Shown: in pieces, positions 10,776 to 21,081 of the stretch | Numbering within the stretch: the first letter of the stretch is position 1 | How the letters are laid out: every line of letters begins with the position of its first letter | Assembly: GCA_034401135.1 (NCBI GenBank) | Contig: JAWZSP010000009.1 | Location: forward strand, 2,562,919-2,626,918 | Reading direction: 5' to 3' | Source of the DNA: Volutella citrinella | Taxonomy: Eukaryota; Ascomycota; Sordariomycetes; Hypocreales; Nectriaceae | Length of the DNA: 64,000 nt | Program-made: the position numbers and the translations under genes | Notes under the pieces: generated by a model | The model's database searches: none | Told to the model about the DNA's origin: nothing | Seen by the model: only the letters and a program-made list of their open reading frames with translations

Positions 10776-12386
10776 ATGGAACGCGGTTCGTCCAAGGCTT
10801 CTTTCCAAGACGTCGAAGTCGCCCCTTCGAGGGAAGACATTGATATGGTGCCGGGCACAAGAGTGTTGGTTGGCGTTGAAGACATCATTCTCTTGCCTGA
10901 GCCGTCGGATCACCCCGACGATCCTTTGAACTGGACCTCTCTCCGCAAATACTCGTCCTACTCGGTTGTTTGTCTCTATTCATTCATGGTAGCTGTCGTG
11001 GCGCTCTCCACTGCAGTAACCTATGGCGCACTCATCATGGAATTCGGCACGACTGCCGAATATCTCAACATTGGCACCGCGGTGTCGATTCTCCTCATCG
11101 GTATGGGTAATATCTTCTGGAATCCGATTGTGAGTTCATCCAAGCCTGGGACTATCACGCACGCATTCTGATCCAGACAGGCTTTGCACTTTGGCCGACG
11201 TCCAGTCTATATCGCGTCTTGCTTTTTAACTGGCGTGGCCCAGGTCGTCGCGGCAACAGCACAGAGCAGCAGCGTGTTTATCGGCTCTCGAATCCTCATG
11301 GGCTTCGTCGCTGCTCCGTTTGAGCAGCTGCCAGCCGTGACCACCAACGATCAATTTTTCATCCATCAGCGAGGGTTTGGATTGTCCTTTTATGTCCTAG
11401 CAGCCACTCTTGGGTAGGTCCTCCGCCCTCTAGCCACTCTAATCAATAATGTTGACCGAGCCCCAAGTTCGTTCCTTGGACCAATATCGACAGGATTTAT
11501 CGTGGATGGCGTTGGGTGGCGATGGGTATACTGGACCTTCACCTGTGTCATGGCTCTTGTCACGGTCCTTGCCATCTTCTTTCTTGAAGAAACTGGCTAC
11601 GACCGGGAAATAGGATCCAGCAACGCGGCGGGCCTCCAGCCAAAAAGCTTCATTTCGAGGCTGCAGCTGATCACGAGGCTTCATCCAACAAAACGCTTTT
11701 TCCCGACCGTTTACGAGCCCCTCAAGCAGCTGGCCGAGCCCATCATCATATGGTGCGCGTCCCTCTACGGATTCGGAATCGCCTGGTTATCCATTGTTCT
11801 GTTCACCGCCAACACCGTCTTCCAAAGCCCCGAGTATGGCTACAACTTTAGCTTTACTACAGTGGGACTTACAAGCATATCCCCACTCATTGGAGCTATT
11901 GTTTTCCTCTACTTGGGAGGAGCTGGGACCGACCGATTCATGATTTGGAAAGCCAAACAAAATAACGGTGTCATGGAGCCCGAGTCTCGTATTTACGCAG
12001 TATTCATTGCCGGGCCCGTTATGGCTGCTGGCCTTGTTCTTTACGGTGCCGGTGCCGCAGCCAAGCTGCACTGGATGGTGCCTGTGGTCGGCATGGGACT
12101 CGTCGGCGCGGGAATACCCATCTCGGGAGAGGTGGCACTGGGATATGTCACTGAGTGCTACTCACACAAGGCCGGAGAGGCATCGACCGCTATGATCACG
12201 ATTCGAAACATCATTGCCTGTGCAATGATCTTTGCCACCGAGCCTTGGATTAGGCATAACGGCTTGAGGGACACTTTTATTATAATGGGCGTCCTCTGCC
12301 TCGTCAGCTTCTGGTCGGGAGCACTCTTGATTTGGAAGGGGAAGAGCTGTCGCCGTCGCTCTGCACGAATTTGGGGGCTATACTAA
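10776..12386 (+). CDS. MFS transporter, DHA1 drug/polyamine type
   Basis: Exons 10776-11129, 11181-11413 and 11468-12386 join in frame to 501 residues. The introns (51 and 54 bp) have GTGAGT and GTAGGT donors. An in-frame ATG at 10665 would add 37 residues without family features, so I prefer 10776. The N-terminus has the DHA1 signature HPDDPLNWTSLRKYSS just before helix 1. The loop 2-3 motif reads ALHFGRRPVYI and the antiporter motif C region reads GSFLGPISTGFIVDGVGWRW. About 12 hydrophobic segments can be traced, with a cytosolic loop near LTGYDREIGSSN. The protein should sit in the plasma membrane and export, or perhaps import, a small organic compound by proton antiport. It faces the amidase gene divergently. 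Confidence 0.92.
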
Positions 12387-13264
12387 ATGTCTTATTTCAC
12401 GACCCATTGGTTTTCCTATCAAGGGCGTAGTCTGCAATTCGATATGGACGTGTTTCAGGCGGTCAAGGATACATCTAATCTTGTTTTACATGCACAACAC
12501 TCGGACTATGTATACTTTCCCACTTGCCAAGCAATCGAGTCTATTCTAGTGTCGTGGACAGATTGTGCTGACAGAGCCTCGGTAATCTCGGCTCCATTGG
12601 CCATTGTCGAGGATATCGTGAGTGGCGTAGGACGTGGGCGCCGAAGCAGAAGGAATGGTTGAAGCAAGGCCAAAACTTTCCCCGAAGCCCTGGTCACGGT
12701 AATCGCCAGGTCTGGCAAATCGCCTGCCACGATGAGCAACGCTTGTGCCTTACTGTAAGCAATCTTCCTGTAAGCAATGCAGGTTGTGCCTCTGTCTACG
12801 GGATCGGGGCAGCGTATGATAGGGACCCGGCGTCTACAATCCACCGAGTACGCAGCATGATATAGATGAAAGGTCGAAGTCTTTACCCCGCGCCTAAATT
12901 GTATACCGGTCCGGGTCGCCTGACAGCAGTACGAAGCAGTACGAGTGGCAGAAGCTATGCGTAGAATCACCGTCAACTAGGTTTAAGTAGCAACGGGGTT
13001 GCATTTGCTTGTGATTCTGCAGATGGAGAGGGGAGAGGCAAAGATGGGAGGCCCATCAGTCAGGCGAGGCCACCAGCGCCCAACTCGTCTTGGGTCGCCG
13101 CGCTCATCCGCAGGGAGTGGTCCTCAGACATATTAAATCAACAAATTTCATCAAGCGGTTCAACAGCTCACGCAAAGGACAGTACCACGAGGCCATAGAC
13201 AGGGGCATCCTTCTTTACTAAGAGACCCGCGAGGCATAGGGGCCAGACACCAACAGTTTTAGCC
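12387..13264. other. Intergenic, no supported gene
   Basis: This gap separates the MFS gene from the NmrA-like gene, which points toward it. A 156-codon minus frame (12506-12976) has no ATG-supported start that gives a recognisable protein and no family motif. I see no repeat or RNA gene. Confidence 0.4.
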
Positions 13265-14173
13265 TTACACAACTATCCCGGGATTCGCCTTTCCGTCCTC
13301 AATCAACTCCTTGACTGTTCTAAACCTGATTCCCTCAAAGTATTTCTTCCTATGTCTATCCACACGCTCCTGTGGATAGCGCAGGGCCTCACTGTGGCCC
13401 ATAACGTCAAAGACGGCCACGAGAGTCGCCAGAGCGTCTTTAGACTCAACCAGCTGCCTTATGCTTTCTGTTAGAGACTTGGTAACCATTCGATACTCAG
13501 GATCATATCCTTGGATAATTTTCCAGAGCTCAATCCAACTTAGCTGCTCGCCGGAAACATAGGTGAATGCTTCCCACTTGGAGTTTGTCTCTAACAATCG
13601 GACAACTGCGGAAGCCGCGTCGCGGGCAGCCGTGCAGCTGATGACTTGGGTGCCGTTTCCATAGAGCTTGAATGTTTTGTCGCGCAGGCTTTGAACCCAG
13701 AATATTTCATCGGGTAAATAGCGCTGGCTGGCCGGAATGACATAGTCAATCAACCATCCAACACTGAGGAAGGTCCATTCAATCTTCTGTTGACCAGCAA
13801 GCATATCGTGGATCTTGTGGATATTGCTTGCGCCATAATAAGGTTGATCGGGAACATCTTCGAAGTTGCCGATCCAAACAGACGGAATGAAGCGCTTGCA
13901 AGTTGGACTGGACTTGCAGACCTCGAGGAGCGCCTCGTGGATCTGAACCAGCTCGGGAGCAGATGAGCTCACAGTACAGATGGCGGCATCGCAACCTTCC
14001 AGCGCGGGTGTGATGCTGGCAACCGTGTACTGCACTTCATGCTGTTGGATACCGAGATCATCCAACCACGCCTTACGAGACCGGCTGATGGCGATGATGT
14101 CGTGTTTCTGCGAAAGAAGCTCGTCGACTAAGTACCTGGCAACAGCCCCGGTACCGACGATTGCAATCTTCAT
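13265..14173 (-). CDS. NmrA-like / isoflavone-reductase-like NAD(P) oxidoreductase
   Basis: A single-exon frame of 302 residues starts at ATG 14173. The N-terminus MKIAIVGTGAVARYLVDELL is a Rossmann beta-alpha-beta with GxGxxA in place of the classical NmrA GxxGxxG. SRSRKAWL at the end of strand 2 offers basic residues that would favour NADPH. The segment SVWIGNFEDVPDQPYYGASNIHK and the later TFLSVGWLIDY fit the NmrA/PCBER family (atypical SDRs without the strict Tyr-x3-Lys pair). These proteins are either reductases of small aromatic compounds or nucleotide-sensing regulators. It is divergent from an imine-reductase-like gene, 802 bp apart, with a duplicated element in the shared promoter. 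Cytosolic. The exact substrate is unknown. Confidence 0.85.
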   Translation of the reverse strand: MKIAIVGTGAVARYLVDELLSQKHDIIAISRSRKAWLDDLGIQQHEVQYTVASITPALEGCDAAICTVSSSAPELVQIHEALLEVCKSSPTCKRFIPSVWIGNFEDVPDQPYYGASNIHKIHDMLAGQQKIEWTFLSVGWLIDYVIPASQRYLPDEIFWVQSLRDKTFKLYGNGTQVISCTAARDAASAVVRLLETNSKWEAFTYVSGEQLSWIELWKIIQGYDPEYRMVTKSLTESIRQLVESKDALATLVAVFDVMGHSEALRYPQERVDRHRKKYFEGIRFRTVKELIEDGKANPGIVV

Positions 14174-14526
14174 GATTGGTTTATGCTGAAAGGGTTGAGG
14201 GAGCTATCGGTGATTGAATGACGTGGACGATATACTGCCGGGATCAAAACAAAATGACCACTTCTTAAAGGGAAGCGCGGAGGAGGCGAGCGGGGGACAA
14301 TCAATTATGGAGACCTCCTGGAACTTGGGTATCTGTCTGCTGGAAACCTACATCCTATTTAAGCAGAGGGCGATTTCTACTGAGTAAATCTTGGATCCGT
14401 TCCCCAAGGAATGAACGGACGAAAGATGAACCGTTATTCGTAAGCGTCTTGGGTCAACCCGCCGGCCCCTTCTCTCGAGCCTCCACGCTGCAGGGGAAGA
14501 ATGAGTGTAATGAATAGCCCAAGAAG

Positions 14527-14778
14527 CGTACCCAAGTAATGAATTGATAAGCAAACTCAAAATATGCGGACTTTGGATGTGGAGATTCGCTTAGTGGAAT
14601 CCGCGGGGCCCGACTTTGCACCCTTTTGGTGCCTCTGTGTATTTCCGTTCGGAATTTCGCAGTCCGAAACAGCCACATTACAGGGATGAAGGTATTCGAC
14701 GACCAGCCCAAGCGCACCCAAGTACTCTATATCAATGAGCAATTGAAAAGATGCGGACTTTGGATGCGGAGATTTGTG
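14527..14778. repeat. Two-copy direct repeat in shared NmrA/IRED promoter
   Basis: Two related segments of about 65 bp, at 14527-14591 and 14712-14778, share the core GCGGACTTTGGATG followed by YGGAGATT, preceded in both by C-AAGTA and a run of short A-rich matches. Weaker similarity extends upstream, so the duplicated unit is about 185 bp. The second copy contains CGG-N10-CGG, a spacing seen for some Zn2Cys6 dimers. This could be a pair of regulator sites or simply an old tandem duplication. Confidence 0.6.
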
Positions 14779-14975
14779 CAAGTGGGCTTTGTTGTGTTCT
14801 ATGGTATCGGCTCGAGCGCGCAGTTGGAGCGGGAGGATTTTGGTGTATGGTATAGAGCGGCGATCTCCAAGATAAATACCTAACCGGACTCTTGAATCAG
14901 CGCTCCCCCATTTCATCACATCGATTTCTTATCCACAACTCTGCTTAAAATTTCTACATTCTTGACACTATAAAC

Positions 14976-15890
14976 ATGCCCAAGACGGACATCACCATCA
15001 TCGGAGTCGGCAACATCGGCTCAGCCATGGTCAAGAAATGGCTTGAAACAGGCTTTACTGTTACCATGTGGAACAGGAACGCTGATCGGCCATGGCTCAA
15101 GGATCTCGCAGATCTTGGGGCTGTCTTTGAGGAGAACATCAACGCAGCCATTGCCAAAAGCGATGTCATCCTCCTGAGTGTCGCCGCCTACGGCAACATC
15201 ACCGAGTTCTTTTCGCCTATTCTGCCCCTCGAGAAAGACCAGTCTCCAAAGACTATCATCAACATTACCACTGGCACTTCTCACCAAGCACGCGAGATGG
15301 GGACTTGGCTTAAAGCCAATGGTATCGCCAAATATCTGGATGGCGCTATCATGGTGACTCCAGAGCTGGTTGGCACAGAACACTCGTCCATCTGGCTCAG
15401 CGGCGAGACGGAAGCAACCTTTTCCAGCGTCTCCAACATTCTGTCGCCTCTTGGGCGGTTGCATTATGTCGCTGAAGACCCTGGAGCGGCATGCCTATGG
15501 GACATTGCCGCTCTCGCTGCCATGGATGGCATGCTCACGGGGGGCCTGATGGCCATGAACCTGCTCAAGAGACAGAGAGTGCCCGCAGATGGGAAATCTC
15601 CATCGGTCGAAAACCCGATTAGGAAGATTGTCATTCCTCTCTTATCGTCTTTTCTTCCTTTTCTTGGTGACATTGCTGCGGCCTTGGATGAGGAGGATTG
15701 GGACAAGAACTTTGGGAACCCCGTATCGATGCAGCTAAAGGGTTTCGAAACGATCCTCGAGGGTATGAGACAAGAAAAGGTCAGCACTGAGGGACTTCAG
15801 TTGTTTCACAATCTAATGCAGCGAACATTGAGAGAGAAGGGCGGAGACGCTGGATTGGCTGCCATGGGCACGTATATGCTAGAGGAATGA
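14976..15890 (+). CDS. Imine reductase / reductive aminase-like NADPH enzyme
   Basis: A 304-residue single exon starts at ATG 14976 (context AAACATGCC). The N-terminal Rossmann motif is ITIIGVGNIGSAMVKKWLETGF, then VTMWNRNADRP, where the N-R pair after strand 2 is the NADPH-binding signature of IRED and beta-hydroxyacid dehydrogenase proteins. The interdomain helix reads CLWDIAALAAMDGMLTGG; its Asp sits where imine reductases and fungal reductive aminases carry the active-site Asp. The C-terminal half is helical, as in the IRED dimerisation domain. There is no catalytic Lys typical of beta-hydroxyacid dehydrogenases, supporting the IRED assignment. It probably reduces a cyclic imine or iminium in the cytosol. 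The divergent NmrA-like gene suggests shared regulation. Confidence 0.85.
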   Translation: MPKTDITIIGVGNIGSAMVKKWLETGFTVTMWNRNADRPWLKDLADLGAVFEENINAAIAKSDVILLSVAAYGNITEFFSPILPLEKDQSPKTIINITTGTSHQAREMGTWLKANGIAKYLDGAIMVTPELVGTEHSSIWLSGETEATFSSVSNILSPLGRLHYVAEDPGAACLWDIAALAAMDGMLTGGLMAMNLLKRQRVPADGKSPSVENPIRKIVIPLLSSFLPFLGDIAAALDEEDWDKNFGNPVSMQLKGFETILEGMRQEKVSTEGLQLFHNLMQRTLREKGGDAGLAAMGTYMLEE

Positions 15891-16506
15891 TGGTTGATGC
15901 ATGAGGGACTTATGTTACGACAACCTCCGTATCAAACAGATCCATCTTGACTCCGACGATATCTCCCAGGGCCTTTGCGGCACTGCTCGTGGTGTTGTGG
16001 CATTTCCCACTACACAATACTGACCATGCTTTGTTCGGATCGTACCTTCCGGCTGCCAAGAGATGATCACTGACTACAACGTCGACAGTTGGAGACCATG
16101 TTTTGAGACAAAATAGCGACACGGGTTACCGAGTCTAGTTGACAATGAACATGGTACGCTCTCTTCAGTCTGTCCTCTTATACAAAACCGTGTTCCACTC
16201 AACGACAGGGTCTCGAGGTCCCACAACGGACAGACCGCGCCTCCTCGCTTTTAACGGCCCGAGCAGGCGGCTTTGAGCAGCTCGGACAGGCAATTTAAGT
16301 ATATTCCCGACGGCTGTGCGCTACTACGATATGAGAAGAGCGTCAACATCCTCACGCTTGTGTGTGAATGGCTCCAGAGCGAATAAGGGAGGCGTCGGCC
16401 GAACTGAAATCTTTTATTAATACAGCGGGTGAACAACTCCACGGCCTTAGTTAAGCTTTCTATCCCAAGCATGTACGATGTGGCAATTACCACTGGTGTA
16501 ATCAAC
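15891..16506. other. Intergenic, possible exon remnant
   Basis: A minus-strand frame (15910-16122) ends as a Cys-containing segment with WSVLCSGKCHNTTSSAAKAL and looks like the tail of a secreted protein, but no upstream exon was found. The rest shows nothing. Confidence 0.3.
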
Positions 16507-19500
16507 TCATCCTTGGCTTCTTGAACACAAGCCCGTCTTTGACGTCAGCATCAGCGTCTGGTATGCTCCGGTATACACCTCGAAAGGATCCCAAAGGGAT
16601 TGAGGACGCCCGGTGTCACGGCAGTCGTTGCATCCATTGACCGTGACATCATAGCCATTTTCATGCTTCTTAGTGCCGCAAGACTCATCATGGTCTTTGA
16701 ATAGGTCGGAAACGCTCTTTTTAATCTGTTTTCCAGTCATACCTTGAGCACACGATTCTGCGTCCTTGCACTTGACCTTAACGGTACACCCATAGTGAAC
16801 GCCAAAGAATTCCGCAAGCAAATCCCCGACAATGGGGAGGATAGCGCCCGTGATATCAGCGCCAGTCCCATCTGGTGCAACAGCCGAAGAGGATACGCGA
16901 TAAATCTCGTCGTTTCTAAATCGCGCCACTGCATGCCTGCAGGCGTCTTGGCTAATAGATAAGCAGATGGCCGACCCATCATGGTCTTGCGATATCGACG
17001 TTGAGTCCGGAGGTGGTTGTCCCGCATACGGATTGATAGTCAGTGAATTAGAAATATCCTTGATACAGCCTGTCATCAAGAGAGCCATATTAGCCATGAG
17101 ACGTAATACCTATACATTATCAGCACTTACATTGATTGAAGATTTTTGTCTTATTGGCGTCATATAGGCAGCCGTCGGCAGAAAAGTAAATGTCGCCAAA
17201 GTCAGCTGGCCATCGCGCCTGAAGATGGCAAGATGCATGAGCATATAGCCTATAGTCAATAGTCTGATTAAAACCAGACTCAATAAGAACAGTACTGTAT
17301 GGCTCCTTAGGATTTGAGGCAATATCTAGGACAGATTATTAGCATGGCACCCGACACAGGATTTTCCCAGACATACTATAGAAGCTGCCGAAGGTCTTCG
17401 TAAGATTGCCAGCGCCAGGTGCACAGCGCGGTGATCCGTTAATAAGGATACAGCCAGCACCGGAATCAACATGCTAGATAAAATGAGCTAGTTGACTTTT
17501 AAATTCCAGGCTGTTGGGTTACTTACCAGGTTGGTTCCCGCAGGGTTCGGAGTAGCCGTTTCAAGCGGATGGCAGTCGGCGTTGTTTGATCCTTCGACCA
17601 CTACGCATACTTTGTTTCCTATCGTCTTGGTCTCCATTCGGGGCAGTGTGCGTGTACTATCCGGGTTCTTGCTAGACTGAGATGGCTTCTTAGTAGCACT
17701 CGGCCGAGCTGGACGTGGAGTTTGCCCCTGAGGTGGCCCTTGGGTGTCTTTGCTCGTGCTTTGGCTACTATAAGTGGACGAACTCGTGCTCTTCTGTGAA
17801 GCTTCCGATGAAGGAGAGGGATTCTGTGCTTGAACGCTGCTGTGGTCTTGCTGGATTTTCTCTGTGCTCGTCGTGCTCTGGTTCTCCTCAGAGGTCTTGG
17901 TGGTGCTAGTGCCCAGAGTTGACTGTGATGGAATTTCTGTTCCAATCTTGCTGGGCCTGTGCTGTGGTACTTGGAAACTCTGAGACGGGTTCTGGGTCGC
18001 TGCGCTATACTGGCTTTGCTGAGAAGCGGTTTGAGTTGGGGTGTTCTCAGACGCGCCTTGGGAACTGGCTGTCGTATTATCCTGGCCGGTTTGGGTACGA
18101 GCTCTGCCCTGGCTCTGTTGGGACAAGTTCCGAGTGGGAGTGGCATCTGGGGTATTCTGGGATGAAGGATGGGCACTGGCGGCATTCTCCTGGACGCTTT
18201 GAGACCAAGTGCCATGCTGGCTCTGCTGAGATACGTTTTCTGTCTGAGCAGAAGTGCTCTGGCTTTGCTGAGATTGGCCTTGTGTCTGTGTTATCGAATA
18301 ATGGCTTTGCTGAGATGCGCTCTGCGCTCCAGTCATCGTCGGAGTACGAGCGTACGATGCTATATCTCCAGAGAAGGCCCAGCTCGCAGTAGTGCCCTGC
18401 TTGCTTTCGTAGTTGCTCGTGGTGCTAGAACGTGTTGCCGTCTTAAGAGTTGTCGGTCGTTGGCATTGGAAACCATGTCCATCTCTTTTTCGGCCGAAAT
18501 CGACCGGGCAGGTCGCATCCTCCCAGTCTTCCCATAAGGCACCGTTCCAAACGGTCGAGGGAGCATCAATACCGACTAGGCCTTCCAAATTAGGCCGCGG
18601 ATACGCGTTGACCCTCATGGTTTTGACCAACTCCAGAGCTGTTGCGAATGGGCGGCCGATATCCCTTCTGAAGGCAGCTAGGGCGGCCATGACACCTCCA
18701 GTGGATGCAGCAGCTAACTTCCTATTAGCTAGACGTGGTGGGTTGCAAAAGACAACATCACCTACCACACGATGTTCCTATGGTCTTTCTGTCTTTACCA
18801 GTGTTTGCGTCTGCGCACCTAGATACACCCGGATAGGAGACGTGTGGTATCTTCTTCACCAGATCGATAGTGCAGAAGCCGGCGTAGTTTGTTCCGTCCG
18901 GGGTGGTGGCACCTACCATCAAAACCTCCGGAACATGAAACGGATCCTCTTCCCAGACTAATTCGTCTGGGAGAGACGGATTGATGGTGTCCTTGGGAAA
19001 GGTGAAATAAATCAGTAAATAACGAGTTATCTGGGGATTCGCGAAGTGCTTACTTGACCCTCATTGCCCGAAACAATAACGGTTGCCACACCCAAGGAGG
19101 CGAGCTCCTTCAGTAGAATATATACCACAGCTTTGAGAACCTTCCAGAGTGGCTTTCCGTTAATGCCAATGAAGTTCTCGATTCCGGTATCCCGATCGTA
19201 ATGCTCGATGGCGCCGGCCATAACCAAGACCCCAATCTCATTCGGCGGATGGAAGTTGGCAATTCTCGCCAATCCTGCCAACTGATAATAAGTTATCTGC
19301 CCTGCATCGCTGACAACCATGTTGTTCGCTCTTTTTGCAAACTTTCGTACGCAGGACATCATACAGGTACCGTGGCCTTTTGGGTCAACATCGCGCTCCA
19401 CTTTCAGGGCAGCATTATGATCCTCGAAAGGCCAAAGCCACGTTATACGATCGTCTTTCCACTCCTGTGTCTTGTTAGCCAGGAATATATACCAATGTGT

Positions 19501-21081
19501 AGGTAAACAAACTTCAACGTCGGGGTTTATGCCACTATCTTGGACGTAAACATTAGTGCCAAAACCCTCGGTATTGTCTTTGACGCCCAGCTCCCCGTAC
19601 TCGCTTAGTCGTCTCCCCCTGGCCTGGCAGATGACTCTCTCATCCAGAGGGGCTGGGTATCGAATGTATTCGCGCCTTGAAGGTTTGTCCTTTTGTGATG
19701 ATTTGTCCCCCCCGAGAAGGTCTCGCCCTTTCGCTTGTGATAGCAGGGGTGGAGCGTCCGCTGGTCGGGGTTCTGTGGAAGGAACTTGGGAGTTGGCTCC
19801 ATAAACACCCGCAACCTAATGGCTATGGTCAGACTCATGTTTCGAACCCAGAAATTAAAAGGCGTACGTACAATGAAGTGAGCAAGGGCTACTCGTAAGG
19901 CTTGACTGCGCCTCATTGCAGTGATGAAGAACAAAAACCCCGAGCCGTCTGTCCTCACAGCTTCAGTCATCTCTGTTGTTCCAGTAGTCGCGGCAAGCCA
20001 GCCTGCCACTGAGTGATAGCTTGTGGTTGGTAGGGAAAACCATAAAAATATCCACAGGGTCGTTGCATTGATCATCCGGCTCCGCCCGCGGGGCAAGATT
20101 GGGGGATGGGTGTGGAGTACAGGCATCTGCGGTGGCCGATGTGGTGGTGGATTTAGGCGCTCTTGACTTGGTTCTAGTCTGAGGCTTTCGAGTGCCTTGA
20201 CTGTCCTCTTCTGGAACATCTTCTTGTTGGTCTAGCCCTTGACTATTGGATTCGAGTTGTTTCCGCAAGGTTTCTAGCGGTCGATCAGGAACCACAGCAG
20301 CGCCACCAATGAAGGCAACGATGCGAATCCTAGGAGACACCCGTCTTGGCTTGTGGTAAACATAGTTCCCGTCCTCGTCCAGATAAGGGAGGGGCGCAAA
20401 CCCGATCCCGCGAAGAGTGAGTAAAATAGCCACGGTGAGAGTGCGCCTGACAATGCCAGTGAGCGGGTCAATTTCTTGAACATCTGTGTTGACCCATGTA
20501 TCTTTTGTGATGGCGCTATGCTGGGCTATCTTGGTTTGGATGTAGTGGCCTGTACTACCATCTCCGAAATCATATGTTGCGAAGTCAGGTATTTTATCTG
20601 GTGCTAGTGTTACTGTTGACATTGATGTCGTCTCCGAGGTGGTTGTGCTGTCGCTCCTAGGGCCATTTGTCGTAACAGATGGCTGGTGCAGGTTGCTTGA
20701 GATGGCTGGTCTGTCAGGTTTGGTCTGAATAGTCGTCCCCGTTGTCGGTTGGCTCTCGGTCTCGGTGCTAGCTGATATACAGCTAACTTGAATTATCGTC
20801 ACAGTTGGTAGCCCAGAGCTTGCTGCAGAGGTGGTGGTCTCGGTCGACGTTGTTTCAGCACCCGTTGCCGTGCCCGTCGTCGAGTCGCTACCAGATATTG
20901 TGCCACTCCTGATTGCCATGGTGCTCCATTCTCCCTCTGAGCATGTTCTTGTTTCTGTAACGGTAACCGTGACTGCCGTCTCCGATATCGTAGTTGTCGT
21001 GGATGCAGATGATGTGAGGGACTCTTGGGCCGCCGCGGCCTTAGCCAAGACGAGGCCCAGCAGAGCGGACCTGACACGCAT
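16507..21081 (-). CDS. Large secreted subtilisin-like (S8) protein with Q/S-rich linker, one frameshift
   Basis: Proposed exons are 21081-19872, 19815-19513, 19464-19054, 18991-18771, 18721-17527, 17473-17377, 17325-17131 and 17069-16507, about 1,397 residues. MRVRSALLGLVLAKAAAA is a signal peptide. A Ser/Thr-rich segment follows, then a prodomain-like region ending VAGVYGANS. The S8 triad is spread over three exons: Asp in VYVQDSGIN, His in KGHGTCMMS, Ser in IGTS at an exon end. VSGNEGQ supplies the oxyanion Asn. Next comes about 250 residues of Gln/Ser repeats around SQQSQ, then a Cys-containing tail (CTVKVKCKDAESCAQGMTGK; NGCNDC). The Ser junction uses a poor GTGTGG donor, but it places Ser eight residues before the conserved Gly as in GTSMAAPAVAG. 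Exon 1 needs a one-base shift near 19985-20000 to join MVFPTNHKLSLSG to EAVRTDGSGFLFF; I found no intron that does this. So it is either a young pseudogene or a sequence error. Inferred role: extracellular or wall-associated protease. Confidence 0.75.

Noticed and set aside
12506..12976. 156-codon minus-strand frame
   Set aside because: Starts without ATG, shows no motif and has no supporting exon.
17619..18215. Second minus-strand frame within the S8 gene
   Set aside because: Frame-shifted shadow of the Gln/Ser repeat region.
20983..20990. CGATATCG core within the S8 coding sequence
   Set aside because: Present in coding DNA without the outer GC pair; treated as chance and not as a regulatory site.
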